A stretch of DNA of 23,893 bases from a bacterium (GTDB lineage Bacteria > Vulcanimicrobiota > Xenobia > Xenobiales > Xenobiaceae), in assembly GCA_017444165.1 (NCBI GenBank), contig JAFSXH010000269.1, positions 1 through 23,893 on the forward strand, written 5' to 3'. Below, in pieces: positions 7,680 to 16,684 of this stretch. The position numbers were made by a program, and so were the translations under genes. How positions within the stretch are numbered: the first letter of the stretch is position 1; each line of letters starts with the position of its first letter. The notes beneath the pieces are model-generated. The model had not been told where the DNA came from. It saw nothing but the letters and a program-made list of their open reading frames with translations, and did not search any database.

Positions 7680-8360
7680 CTAGAAATTTCTAGGTTGAGA
7701 GTTCCAGGGTTGAGTGTCTGAAGATACGGGGAGGGTCGGTATAGTGTTGTACTCTTGGGTATCCAGGCCCATAGCTTCGGGATCTATGTTCATGCGGTTT
7801 ATAGGTTCTGGAGTACTGCCTGGAGTCATAATGGGATGGCTGGGACCCTCGAAAGTCAAGTTTATATCACCTAAAGTAACCACATCGCCATCTACCAAGA
7901 CTACCTCACCATTGATGCGTTGGCCGTTGACGAATGTTCCATTGGCACTATCTAAGTCGCGCAATAGCCAACACTCAGAATCGCGGATCACTTCAGCATG
8001 GCGGCGTGAGATAGATTCGTTACAGAGTAAAATATCGCAATTTATGTCGCGTCCAATGACTACTTGAGTCTTGTTGACGGGGAAGGGTGAACGTGCCGCT
8101 ATTCCTGCGGGTTTCAACCAGGCCCATTGTTGATCTTGTTGTTGAGCTTCTAGTTGTTCATTGGCCAGTTTAGTAAATTTGTCGAGAATAAAATAGACTG
8201 TTACTGTAGAAATTGCGGCAATGATACCCGATATTAAAAATATTACGGCAAATTTGTGTGGCAACTTCATCACGTTTATAATGTCTGGAGCAATCAGTAA
8301 CCCCAGGCTCAACGATATTAAAAAAGTTACTATACAATAGATAATATTTTTAAAATTCAT
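7680..8360 (-). CDS. Membrane-bound FHA domain protein
   Basis: 226 residues. Two transmembrane helices (about 5-25 and 37-59) precede a cytoplasmic FHA domain (about 98-171), then a Pro/Thr-rich tail. FHA domains bind phosphothreonine peptides, and the diagnostic residues are present: VIGRD (Gly103, Arg104), ISRRHAEV (Ser118, Arg119, His121) and SANGTFVNG (Asn140, Gly141, Thr142). The tail (about 172-226) holds several threonines that could be kinase sites. It lies between the kinase gene (49 bases upstream) and the YfhO-like gene (four bases downstream), so it is likely the phospho-reader linking kinase to membrane protein. An AGGAG sits 13 bases before the ATG, rather far. Confidence 0.9.
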   Translation of the reverse strand: MNFKNIIYCIVTFLISLSLGLLIAPDIINVMKLPHKFAVIFLISGIIAAISTVTVYFILDKFTKLANEQLEAQQQDQQWAWLKPAGIAARSPFPVNKTQVVIGRDINCDILLCNESISRRHAEVIRDSECWLLRDLDSANGTFVNGQRINGEVVLVDGDVVTLGDINLTFEGPSHPIMTPGSTPEPINRMNIDPEAMGLDTQEYNTIPTLPVSSDTQPWNSQPRNF

Positions 8361-8409
8361 AAATAAGAACTCACTCCTGTGTGAAAGGAAAAGTTTGACA
8401 AGCTATAGG

Positions 8410-10674
8410 TTATATTTCGGGAGAATAACTAGCTAAAGCTCCTCTGAGATTTCCAGAAATACCCTTCTGTTTGAGAGCAACTCTCATTAAGGAATCGTAA
8501 ATTTGTAAAATCTTTTGCGTCTGGAAAAAAGTTAAATTGTGACTGTCGTACACTATACCGCTAGAGAGCAAATCTTGAGCTAACAGGTGAGGATGGAGAG
8601 GAGAGAGGAGTGTCCAAGCTTCTGAAGACTTCGTCTTTTGTAAATGTTTACAAGATTGAGAGTTCAAAAGATCGTTATAAGTAGGGAAGAGAGCTATTAA
8701 GTTTATGTTAGGAGCTCCTTGGAATTTTTTTAACTCTTCTTCTCGAAGAGAACTTCCTTCTATAAACCAATAACCTGAGAGATTCTTGCTGAGATCATTC
8801 AGAGATTTTTGAATAACATCATAACCGCTGGCCTTCAAATCAGCGTATATTTCCTTATCGGCGGTATAAAATTTACCCTTGAGATTCTTCTCCTTTATAG
8901 TTGTGGTTAGGGGAGATATATAGCTTTCTTTCTTGTCTGGTGAAAGAACCACGGGAGTAATATTGGCTTCACAATCCTGGTTGTCCAGCGTACTTATAAT
9001 GTTGGGAGCATTAAAACCATTGTAATTATCATTTTGTCTACAATTGAGCGGCTCTTTCAAAAGGGGAAGAATTTTTGAAAAATCATCATTAGCAAAAATA
9101 TGGACGCAGAGCAGAGATTCGTTTAGACCACCTTGACGACGTATCTGTTTTTGTGCCCAGTATGTTCCTAATTCGGCGATATTGAGATCTTCTTTATTTA
9201 CGACTAGATCTAACAAGGCAGGTCTGGAACCAGCCAAAATATTTTCATACATGATCTTCGCTTCTAGATTATCTCTGTTTCGTTCAATAGTTTTAAGTAA
9301 TTCTCGGCGTACGAAAGATCTATCGGGAACATATTTATAAATTGTCCGTATGTCTTGAGAATCTAATCTATAATTGCCCTGTAAGACAGCTTGAATATTG
9401 TAAATAGGGCTATAGACACTGAGAGATCTGGATGAGTTATTCTCTAACACGAATTGTGGCAGGCTCAGCGGATACATGTTACTAGATATTAAGACCGAAG
9501 TAGCAATTACAGTAAGGCAGATCAGATAAAAGACAAATTTACAAAACTTGCCAAACTTACTGCTCTTGGGAGGAATAGGGGTTATGATCGGTTTAGAAGC
9601 ACTTTGTGGAGGTACAGAAATTGGGCTGTTTGTATTTGTATTCAGCTTATGAGAATTTACTGGTATAGAACTAGAAGTATTTATGGCTCTAGTGGGTGGT
9701 AAATTTGCCGAATTTGATGTAGTTTGATTTGAGGTGTTATTGGAAGTTTGAGTGGGGGGATTAGGGGTAGGGGTTGGTGTACTAGGGGCGGGAGAAGGAG
9801 TTGGATTCGATGTAGGCACGATCAAATTGGGAGTCGTGCGACCGCGCAGACCATCACCTCGTTTGACAGACAAGAAACCTCTGAGAGCATTTTTTAGCTC
9901 CAGCATACTCTGATATCTCTCTTCGGGAACCAGTTTTACAGCTTTTTCGACTATATCGGCCAATTCAGGAGATACAGCTGGATTAACAGAGGAAATTTTC
10001 GGTATAACGAAAGGATTGGGAGAGAGCGTAGGATCCTTGCCCGTCAAAGCGTGGTGCATAGTCATACCTAAGGCAAATATATCCGAACGCTGATCGGTAC
10101 TGCCATTGTACTGTTCTGGTGGAGCGTAACCTGGAGAACCTATGCGCATAGTATCGCCGCGCTTGTTGCGATCAAATACTCTAGCTATGCCGAAATCTAT
10201 GAGTTTAACCGTTCCCTGGACTATGATAATATTGCTCGGTTTGACATCGCGAAATATTATGGGGTCTGGCTTTTGGCAGTGGAGATAGTACAGAACGGTT
10301 GCACACTGCATTCCCCAATCGGCCACATCTAACTCAGGAAGAGGTCCGTTGTTCTTTTCGAGTAATTTGCCTAAATCTTGGCCATTGATGTACTCCATAG
10401 CTAAGTAGTAATGGCCTTGATATTGAAAATACTCGTTGATAGTAGGCAGATTGGGATGAGAGAGGGAGGAGAGCATGCGGGCTTCACGCTCAAAATGCTG
10501 AAGAGCATTAGCTTGTTCTTGGGGATCGGCGTAGCTAGCCGTAAACTCCTTTATGGCCCAGATCTTACCGAAGAGATGCGTATCTTGGCAGAGGTATATA
10601 TTGCTCATGCCTCCTTGACCTAAGAGGCGAATCACTTTGTAATGTGTGCCTATAACAGTACCTGGAGTGTGCAA
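8410..10674 (-). CDS. PknB-like Ser/Thr receptor kinase with large extracytoplasmic domain
   Basis: 754 residues. The kinase domain (about 10-270) is complete: Gly-rich loop GQGGMSNIYL (19-28), Lys42 in AIKEF, alphaC Glu64, catalytic loop FRDVKPSN (Asp143, Lys145, Asn148), DFG 160-162 and APPE 184-187. The HRD histidine is Phe141, a change tolerated in active bacterial kinases. A Pro/Thr/Ser/Asn-rich linker (280-366) leads to a transmembrane helix (about 381-399) and about 355 residues outside. Part of that domain (DNLEAKIMYEN and following) resembles the entry to type I periplasmic-binding folds, so ligand sensing is a guess. The start is TTG: the frame reads TTTTGCACACT, and GAGAGG from the preceding gene's end lies ten bases upstream. 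The gap from the pseudokinase gene is only 14 bases. Expected to phosphorylate Ser/Thr in the cytoplasm. Confidence 0.92.
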   Translation of the reverse strand: MHTPGTVIGTHYKVIRLLGQGGMSNIYLCQDTHLFGKIWAIKEFTASYADPQEQANALQHFEREARMLSSLSHPNLPTINEYFQYQGHYYLAMEYINGQDLGKLLEKNNGPLPELDVADWGMQCATVLYYLHCQKPDPIIFRDVKPSNIIIVQGTVKLIDFGIARVFDRNKRGDTMRIGSPGYAPPEQYNGSTDQRSDIFALGMTMHHALTGKDPTLSPNPFVIPKISSVNPAVSPELADIVEKAVKLVPEERYQSMLELKNALRGFLSVKRGDGLRGRTTPNLIVPTSNPTPSPAPSTPTPTPNPPTQTSNNTSNQTTSNSANLPPTRAINTSSSIPVNSHKLNTNTNSPISVPPQSASKPIITPIPPKSSKFGKFCKFVFYLICLTVIATSVLISSNMYPLSLPQFVLENNSSRSLSVYSPIYNIQAVLQGNYRLDSQDIRTIYKYVPDRSFVRRELLKTIERNRDNLEAKIMYENILAGSRPALLDLVVNKEDLNIAELGTYWAQKQIRRQGGLNESLLCVHIFANDDFSKILPLLKEPLNCRQNDNYNGFNAPNIISTLDNQDCEANITPVVLSPDKKESYISPLTTTIKEKNLKGKFYTADKEIYADLKASGYDVIQKSLNDLSKNLSGYWFIEGSSLREEELKKFQGAPNINLIALFPTYNDLLNSQSCKHLQKTKSSEAWTLLSPLHPHLLAQDLLSSGIVYDSHNLTFFQTQKILQIYDSLMRVALKQKGISGNLRGALASYSPEI

Positions 10675-10688
10675 AATTATTTATCCTC

Positions 10689-11654
10689 TCACCTTAAAAA
10701 TATCTGATAAGCCGCAAAGAGCGAACCGCCGAGTACGAATAACATTATAACTGTCATTAACCACAGCCAACTGGGGGGTCCACTTAGATCTCTATCCATG
10801 TAGGCAGGTTTATTTTTGATCCCTGCCTTTTTAGCAGCCGTTTGGTAAGATTTTATCAAGCCATTGCGCAGATCGGCTAGACTGGCGTAGCGATCTCTAG
10901 GATCGGGGCGTATAGCCTTTTCGATAGTGGCTTTGGTGGGAGTAGAGAGACCTTGGCGTACATTTTCCAAAGGCGGAAGTCTAAAAGTAGAAGTAGCTGG
11001 ATTTAGACCACTAAAGAGGTGATAGAGTAAAGCCCCTACCATGTAAACTGTCATTTTTGACTCGGTGGTAGGCGTGCCAGTGAAGAACTCTGGCGGAGCG
11101 TAACCGTGATCTTCAATGTAGTCGTTAAATAATCGATCCACTGTGGGGAAACCGACATTCAACATACTCAATTTGCCATCATCGCGCATGACCAGGTTAC
11201 TCAATTTTATGCGGTTGTTAATACTGACTGTTTGCAAAAAATTCTTTGTCTGCAGGTAGTCTATAAAATCGCACAACTGGATACCTACACTGAGAATTTC
11301 AGGTTCAGGAAGTACCCGTTCGGTGGTCAGACGGTAGGCCAGATCCTTGCCTGGCATATACTCGCGCAATATACAAAAGTTGCGAGCCATAGGAAAAAAC
11401 TCTGCCATCCTCGGCATACAGGTATGCTCTAAGCTATTGAGCCTCGCTCCCTCGTTCTTCAAGTACTGGATAGCCATAGCGCACTCTCTGTCGCTGAAGT
11501 ACGATAGATTTATCTCTTTAAGAACCCAATACTTGCCCTGTATATGGGTGTCATAGGCAATATAAGTAGTGCTGTACATAGTCTGAGCCAAATAACTATG
11601 CACGCAGTATCTATTATTCAGAACTTGTCCAACCTGAAGAACAGACGGCAACAC
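10689..11654 (-). CDS. Predicted pseudokinase, PknB-like fold with C-terminal membrane helix
   Basis: 321 residues. The protein keeps the order of a Ser/Thr kinase domain (about 10-270) but has lost catalytic residues. The Gly-rich loop is YLAQTMYSTTYI, with no glycine. The HRD-type catalytic loop is NNRIKLSN (146-153), so the aspartate position is Arg148. DFG is NVG (166-168). It keeps Lys46 (WVLKEI), Glu68, Asn153 and APPE (186-189). This mix suggests a folded, non-catalytic or very weakly active partner, likely an allosteric regulator or scaffold for the adjacent real kinase. A single membrane helix lies at 295-318 with almost nothing beyond it, so it has no sensor domain. The start is GTG, six bases after GGAG. 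It is first in the operon. Loss of activity is predicted from the sequence only. Confidence 0.88.
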   Translation of the reverse strand: MLPSVLQVGQVLNNRYCVHSYLAQTMYSTTYIAYDTHIQGKYWVLKEINLSYFSDRECAMAIQYLKNEGARLNSLEHTCMPRMAEFFPMARNFCILREYMPGKDLAYRLTTERVLPEPEILSVGIQLCDFIDYLQTKNFLQTVSINNRIKLSNLVMRDDGKLSMLNVGFPTVDRLFNDYIEDHGYAPPEFFTGTPTTESKMTVYMVGALLYHLFSGLNPATSTFRLPPLENVRQGLSTPTKATIEKAIRPDPRDRYASLADLRNGLIKSYQTAAKKAGIKNKPAYMDRDLSGPPSWLWLMTVIMLFVLGGSLFAAYQIFLR

Positions 11655-11816
11655 TACCTACTCCTTTTTCCTATACTGCTAAAACAGCTCTTGCGTATCC
11701 GCCCTCGGTTCTTGTTTTATCTGCGCTAACCTTCAAATATTTGTGTAGAGGTAATGACTCTATAACGCAGAAAACGCAGGGCCAATATTTTAATAACTTT
11801 AGGTGTTTTAGTTCAT
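11655..11816. promoter_or_regulatory. Divergent intergenic region between kinase and ABC operons
   Basis: These 162 bases must hold promoters for both operons. No confident -35/-10 pair was found on either strand. A short direct repeat AACGCAG (11764-11770 and 11773-11779) lies about 40 bases upstream of the ABC ATPase start and could be a binding site, but two 7-base copies may be chance. Confidence 0.4.
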
Positions 11817-12866
11817 ATGGCGGAATCTGCTGATCTTATTATTCAAGCTAAGGGACTGACAAAAAAGTTCGGAAAGCGAATAGCTGTAAACGACATATCT
11901 TTCTCGGTACAAAAGGGGGAAATACTCGGATTCTTAGGACCGAATGCCGCAGGTAAGACTACTACTATGAAGATGTTGACCTGCTTCTATCCACCTACTG
12001 AAGGTACAGCTATAGTTAATGGTTATGATGTTGTCTCCGATAGTTACGGAGTTCGCCGTTCGATAGGCTACATGCCTGAGAATGTGCCTTTGTATGTAGA
12101 TATGACCGTGGAAGAGTATCTTTATTTTGTGGCTAAGGCTAAAAGTATACCTCCTGCGGATATTAAAGGGGCCATCTCTAAGGCTCTGGAACGCTGCAAT
12201 TTGACTAATGTCAGTAATCAGTTGATAGCTACTATATCGAGAGGCTATAAACAACGTGTAGGTTTAGCTCAAGCGATTATTAATGATCCTCCAGTGTTGA
12301 TCTTAGATGAACCTTCTGTAGGTTTAGATCCCGCTCAGATCAAAGATTTTCGCGAATTGATCGTAGAGCTGGGCAAGAGTTCAACGGTTATTTTATCTAC
12401 CCATATTCTCTCTGAAGCCCAATTGATCTGTGGGCGAGTCTGTATTTTGGATCACGGATCGATAATTGCTGTTGATACTCCTAGTAATCTTTCAGACAGA
12501 TTGCAAAAATCAACGGCTTTGAGTGTGCAACTGCTCGCTTCAGAAACCGATAAAGTTGTCGAAGATTTGAAAAAATTGGAGGGTGTCTCTGGTGTTGAGG
12601 AGGTTAAGAGGGAGTCACTCAGTGGCTGTGAGCATCCTTTGTTGAGTTTTAAAGTTGAAATTGCCAAAACAGATCTCCTTGTGCGTAAGGCTATAAACGT
12701 TTTGGCTGTGGAAAAGGATTGGACTCTTTACAGCATGCAGGCGGATCGTCTCTCTTTGGAAGATGTCTTTATCAACCTTGTGAAAGAACATGAGGAAGAG
12801 ATCTCTGAAGAGTCAACCTCGGAAGCAGAGATAGATTTGCAAAAAGAGACTGAAGGGGAAGGTTAA
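11817..12866 (+). CDS. ABC transporter ATP-binding protein, GldA-like
   Basis: 349 residues of a single-domain ABC-2 export ATPase acting at the cytoplasmic face. Walker A is GPNAAGKTTT (41-50, with Ala where Gly is usual), signature ISRGYKQRVGLAQA (140-153, a divergent LSGGQ typical of the GldA/NosF group), Walker B VLILDEP (160-166) and the switch histidine in STH (196). The last ~35 residues form an acidic tail rich in Glu and Ser. It opens a tight operon with the permease (four-base gap), GldG-like and DUF4340 genes, which is the known GldA-F-G arrangement. The start ATG has only AGGTG about 11 bases upstream. In Bacteroidetes such genes serve gliding; here gliding is not implied and the substrate is unknown. 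Confidence 0.95.
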   Translation: MAESADLIIQAKGLTKKFGKRIAVNDISFSVQKGEILGFLGPNAAGKTTTMKMLTCFYPPTEGTAIVNGYDVVSDSYGVRRSIGYMPENVPLYVDMTVEEYLYFVAKAKSIPPADIKGAISKALERCNLTNVSNQLIATISRGYKQRVGLAQAIINDPPVLILDEPSVGLDPAQIKDFRELIVELGKSSTVILSTHILSEAQLICGRVCILDHGSIIAVDTPSNLSDRLQKSTALSVQLLASETDKVVEDLKKLEGVSGVEEVKRESLSGCEHPLLSFKVEIAKTDLLVRKAINVLAVEKDWTLYSMQADRLSLEDVFINLVKEHEEEISEESTSEAEIDLQKETEGEG

Positions 12867-12870
12867 GTTA

Positions 12871-13620
12871 ATGGGTGCTATTTTTTATCGGGAGATTAAG
12901 GCCTATTTTAGCTCATTGTTGGCCTGGTCGTTAGTGGCCGCCTTCTTGGTTGTCATAGGCATGTTTATGTGTATCGGTATAGCTTATTATGCCGATATTT
13001 CCGCTAGTTCCATGCAGGGTGGAGCTCCTTGTAATATTAATACAGTGTTAATTCCTGGTGTAGTGCAGAGCATAGCTTACATATTTATGTTCTTTGCTCC
13101 ATTGTTGACTATGCGATCTTTCTCTGAGGATAAGAGCAGAGGCACGTTAGATCTCCTTTTCACTTACCCCATCTCTGATTGGGAGATAGTCTTAGGCAAG
13201 TTCTTTGCTGTTCTCATGGTAGTGATTATGATGTTGGCCTTCTCCAGTCTAGGTCTGCTCTTTGTGGGGACCTATTGTACCATAGAATGGCCAGTGATTT
13301 TATGTGGCTATTTGGGTATCTTTTTAATGTGTGCCTCTTTGACGGCCATGGGAGTCTTTGCTTCGAGTCTTTCTTCAAGTCAATTGATTTCTGCGTCGAT
13401 GAGTTACGGCTTGACCTTTGTATTGTGGCTATTGACTTACTATGACCAGAAGGAAAGTCATACGGGGTTAGTGTTTGGTAAACTCTCCGTTTTAAGCCAT
13501 ATGGAGTACTTGTCTAAGGGAGTTTTCAATAGTCAAGATGTATGTTATTACATCGCTTTGACCTTTTTCTTCTTATATTTAACTGTACGTTTCTTAGAGA
13601 GCCGCAAGTGGAAGGGTTAA
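12871..13620 (+). CDS. ABC-2 type permease, GldF-like
   Basis: 249 residues with about six membrane helices. It carries the ABC-2 family loop after helix 2: MRSFSEDKSRGTLDLLFTYP (about 91-110), the segment that contacts the ATPase. It should pair with the upstream ATPase and the downstream GldG-like protein. It starts four bases after the ATPase stop, with AAGGGGAAGG in the end of that gene serving as ribosome-binding site. It is followed three bases after its stop by the GldG-like start, so the three are co-translated. Substrate unknown. Confidence 0.93.
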   Translation: MGAIFYREIKAYFSSLLAWSLVAAFLVVIGMFMCIGIAYYADISASSMQGGAPCNINTVLIPGVVQSIAYIFMFFAPLLTMRSFSEDKSRGTLDLLFTYPISDWEIVLGKFFAVLMVVIMMLAFSSLGLLFVGTYCTIEWPVILCGYLGIFLMCASLTAMGVFASSLSSSQLISASMSYGLTFVLWLLTYYDQKESHTGLVFGKLSVLSHMEYLSKGVFNSQDVCYYIALTFFFLYLTVRFLESRKWKG

Positions 13621-13623
13621 TCA

Positions 13624-15147
13624 ATGGCTAACGATAATCAAGATAAAAAGTCACAAGAGTTGGAAAAAGATCTTAAAAAAGAGAATGAAGATCTCAAAGT
13701 AGAGGAATCTAAATCCCAAGTTGAGCGCGACAATTATAAGTTGGCTATGGCTGTCCAAGGTTTAGGAGCTGTCTGTTTAGCTGTAGTTGCTCTTTTGTTA
13801 GTTTTGATGATCTCTACCAATAATGTTTACAAATATGATTTTACTGAACAAAAACGTTTTACGCTAGCTCCGTTCAGTGTCAAGGCAGTAGAAAATTTAA
13901 ACGAACCTGTTCATTTTACTTATTTTCTTTCCGACAGTGATAACGAAGGTCGCCACAAAGTCGATGAGGTAATGGAAGGTTACGTCAATGTTGATAAAAA
14001 CAAGATCACTTACGAATTTATCGATCCTCGTAAAAACCCCACTAAAGCTAAGGAGATGGATATTAAAATCGTTGGTGACGTAGTTGTTACTAAGGGTAAA
14101 AAGAAAGAGAAACTTTACGATATTAGTGAAGAGGGCGTAACTAGTGTTCTGATCTCTTTAGCTAACGACAAGAAGAGCAAAATTCACTTTTTGACTGGTC
14201 ACGGTGAGCGCGGGGCTGGCCAGGAAGTAGTTTCTATCTCCAAATTAAAAAAGGCTCTTATTTCTGAGGGTTATCAATTGGAGGAGCTGGTATTGAGCCG
14301 CAAGGATGAAATTCCCGCTGATGTGGCCAATATTGCCATAATCGCCCCTCAGGTAGCTCTGACTGATAAAGAAAAGGGTGTTTTGGATAAGTGGTTAGAC
14401 AAGGGTGGAAATATCTTTTTAGCCTTGGATATGGACACTGGAGACAATTACAAATGGCTTTTAGAGAAGTTTAATTTGAACTCTCCCGAAGAGATTGTTC
14501 TCGACATTAAGTCTGCCCAGGCTGGAGTTGAACCAGTTTTTGTTTACACTAATAATTACGATCAAGGCTGTTCAATAACTAAGGGCTTAGTCTTACCTAC
14601 TTGTTACAAGACTACTCGCTATATAAAGGTTATCAATAAACCTACTAAGTTAAATTTGGAACACACAGCTATAGTTACGACTGATAAGAAGTGTATAGCT
14701 GTCAAATTGAAAGATCTTCAAAATTCAGCCTCTTCTGATAATTTAGTTCCCACTGTTCAGGGTGAAAATATTCCTTTGGTGAGGATCGTAGAGAGAGAGA
14801 TCGGCAAGACTCAGGCTGAATTGAAAGAGGATGAAAAGTTGTCCAAAGAGGGTGTCGAGACCAAGAGTAAGGCGAAGAAATGTCATGCCATCTTTGCTGG
14901 CGATGCTGATTTCTTGTCTAACGAACTCTTCGATGCCAATCAATTTGCCAATAAAGATGTAGTCTTGAATATGTTCGGTTGGCTCGGTGGTGAGGAGACC
15001 AATTTTGAGATTCGCGCTAAGAATACTTCGAGTGAACCTTTGATGATCTCTTCGAGGATCTTCTACACCTTTGCGGTGGTGATAATCTTCACTATTCCTG
15101 CGTCCATATTCTTCTATGGTTTTTCAATTTACAGAAGTAGGAGATAA
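13624..15147 (+). CDS. GldG-like ABC-associated protein (ABC_transp_aux domain)
   Basis: 507 residues. A charged Lys/Glu-rich, probably coiled N-terminal stretch (1-38) precedes a membrane helix (about 42-64), then the hallmark DFTEQKRFTLAP (72-83) of GldG-type proteins. The large middle region, with THFLTGHGERGAG-like features (IHFLTGHGERG) and NIAIIAPQVALTDKE, matches the ABC_transp_aux pattern, a Rossmann-like extracytoplasmic domain. A second helix closes the protein (about 481-503). It is expected to work with the permease, outside the membrane, possibly handling substrate or recruiting partners. The extended charged cytoplasmic N-terminus is longer than many GldG proteins have. The DUF4340 gene begins five bases after its stop. 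Confidence 0.92.
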   Translation: MANDNQDKKSQELEKDLKKENEDLKVEESKSQVERDNYKLAMAVQGLGAVCLAVVALLLVLMISTNNVYKYDFTEQKRFTLAPFSVKAVENLNEPVHFTYFLSDSDNEGRHKVDEVMEGYVNVDKNKITYEFIDPRKNPTKAKEMDIKIVGDVVVTKGKKKEKLYDISEEGVTSVLISLANDKKSKIHFLTGHGERGAGQEVVSISKLKKALISEGYQLEELVLSRKDEIPADVANIAIIAPQVALTDKEKGVLDKWLDKGGNIFLALDMDTGDNYKWLLEKFNLNSPEEIVLDIKSAQAGVEPVFVYTNNYDQGCSITKGLVLPTCYKTTRYIKVINKPTKLNLEHTAIVTTDKKCIAVKLKDLQNSASSDNLVPTVQGENIPLVRIVEREIGKTQAELKEDEKLSKEGVETKSKAKKCHAIFAGDADFLSNELFDANQFANKDVVLNMFGWLGGEETNFEIRAKNTSSEPLMISSRIFYTFAVVIIFTIPASIFFYGFSIYRSRR

Positions 15148-15152
15148 TCTTC

Positions 15153-16676
15153 ATGCGCAATTTTGTGAGCATGTTAGTTCTTGTCTTAGTGCTGATGGCA
15201 TTTTTATATTTTCACGATATTCGCGGAACTGAAAAGAAAGAAGAGGCTGAAAAAGAAGCGTCAGCAATCCTATCTACTGGCATTGCTGCTGTAGATATTA
15301 AGTCTATAGATTGGAAAGTGCTAGGCAAAGGCAAGGACGGAGAGGTCAACTTTAAACGCTGGGATGTCGGCTGGGTGGCTACTTTTCCAGATAAGACTCA
15401 GATGCGCATTAAAAGTTCCACCATGTCAGAACTCTGTCACAGTCTCGTCAATATGAATAAAATTGAGACTATTATGGAGAAACCTGATAAGAAGGCTCTG
15501 GCACAGTATGGTCTCGATAAGCCGCTCTTCAGCATAGATATTCACTACGAAAAAGATGGTCAGAAGTTGGAGCGCGGTCTAATTTTGGGCGATAGAGCTG
15601 TTGATGACAGCGGCAGTTATGCTCTGATTAAAGGTCAAGAAGATGCTGTTTTAGAGGTTCCTTCGCAATTTATATCTACTCTCATTACGCCTTACAATGA
15701 GATGAGGGAAGATTTACTCTTTAGCTTCTCTCCTGCCAGAATAAAGAATATGACCTATATCTCCAAAGAGGGTACTAACCCTGGGGCTTTCAGTTTAGAA
15801 GTGCGCCAGAGTTCCGAGCCTAAAGGAGAATTGGAGAAGGATATTTATGGTGAGGAGATTGAGGACGATAAGGGCAGTCGCTGGTATGTATCCACCGATG
15901 CTAAAAAAGAGTTTGTTTTGGCCGATGTGCGCAAGTGCAACGACTTTATCTGGTCGTGGCAAAATGCTCGTATAACTCGTTTTTTACCTAGCAGTGCCAA
16001 AGATAAATTGGGCAAAATAAGGGCCGAGTATAAGTTTAAGGTCAAAGATTGTAAGGAAGAACTCAGAGTTGAGATCGGTCAGCCTGTGCCTGGTAAACCG
16101 AGCCAGGTCTACGCTCACAGAAATTATCCTGACGAGTATTTCGAGTTGGATTACAGCAAAGTTAGGGATGGAGCCAAACTCTTCTTCGGCAAGCGTGGCG
16201 ATGAGTTTGTAGATCGTCATATTGATATCTGGGATATAGAAGATGTTCAGCGTTTCACAGTAGAGGTTCTCTCTAACAAGAAAGAGGGCAATTACAAAGT
16301 GTCTGCGAGTCGCATAAATAGCGGCTGGAAAATTACTTCTCCCAGCAAGCTCATGGAGAATGAGGCCAAGCGTTTAGAGATTGTCGATAAGTTGCTCTAT
16401 GATATAGCAGGAATAGAGTGGAAAGAGAAGGTCGATAATCTTGAAGGTAAGATTGTGGCCTCTGCGGAGTTGTACGGCGAAAAGGATAAGGACAAGAATG
16501 AAAAGGTTCTCTCTTCATTCAAGGTTTACGAGAGCAAAGACGGTAAGACTTATTTTGCCAAAGACGCTCAAGGCAAGTGTCTGATCTTGACCGCTGATCC
16601 GCGCTCTAAATGGATCAAGGCTTGTGAGAATTTAGAAAAGGGTGTTCTTGTCAAGCAACGCAGTGGACTCGAATAG
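15153..16676 (+). CDS. DUF4340 domain protein, last gene of the Gld-type operon
   Basis: 507 residues. The N-terminal helix (about 4-22, signal anchor) places the rest outside the cytoplasm. The DUF4340 pattern is visible at about 75-190: strand-rich blocks with LAQYGLDKPLFSIDIHY, LERGLILGDRA and GSYALIKGQEDAVLEVP. Repeats of this pattern may continue (DVQRFTVEVLSN onward). DUF4340 proteins regularly sit next to GldG genes and probably form part of the same envelope complex, but no activity is known. The start is ATG 15153, five bases after the GldG-like stop. The operon ends eight bases downstream at a strong hairpin. Confidence 0.9.
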   Translation: MRNFVSMLVLVLVLMAFLYFHDIRGTEKKEEAEKEASAILSTGIAAVDIKSIDWKVLGKGKDGEVNFKRWDVGWVATFPDKTQMRIKSSTMSELCHSLVNMNKIETIMEKPDKKALAQYGLDKPLFSIDIHYEKDGQKLERGLILGDRAVDDSGSYALIKGQEDAVLEVPSQFISTLITPYNEMREDLLFSFSPARIKNMTYISKEGTNPGAFSLEVRQSSEPKGELEKDIYGEEIEDDKGSRWYVSTDAKKEFVLADVRKCNDFIWSWQNARITRFLPSSAKDKLGKIRAEYKFKVKDCKEELRVEIGQPVPGKPSQVYAHRNYPDEYFELDYSKVRDGAKLFFGKRGDEFVDRHIDIWDIEDVQRFTVEVLSNKKEGNYKVSASRINSGWKITSPSKLMENEAKRLEIVDKLLYDIAGIEWKEKVDNLEGKIVASAELYGEKDKDKNEKVLSSFKVYESKDGKTYFAKDAQGKCLILTADPRSKWIKACENLEKGVLVKQRSGLE

Positions 16677-16684
16677 TCTTGCTC

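Noticed and set aside
7680..7693. 14-base palindrome CTAGAAATTTCTAG at the FHA stop and YfhO-like start
   Set aside because: Part of it encodes the FHA protein's last codons, it is AT-rich and single-copy in the window; no evidence for an operator.
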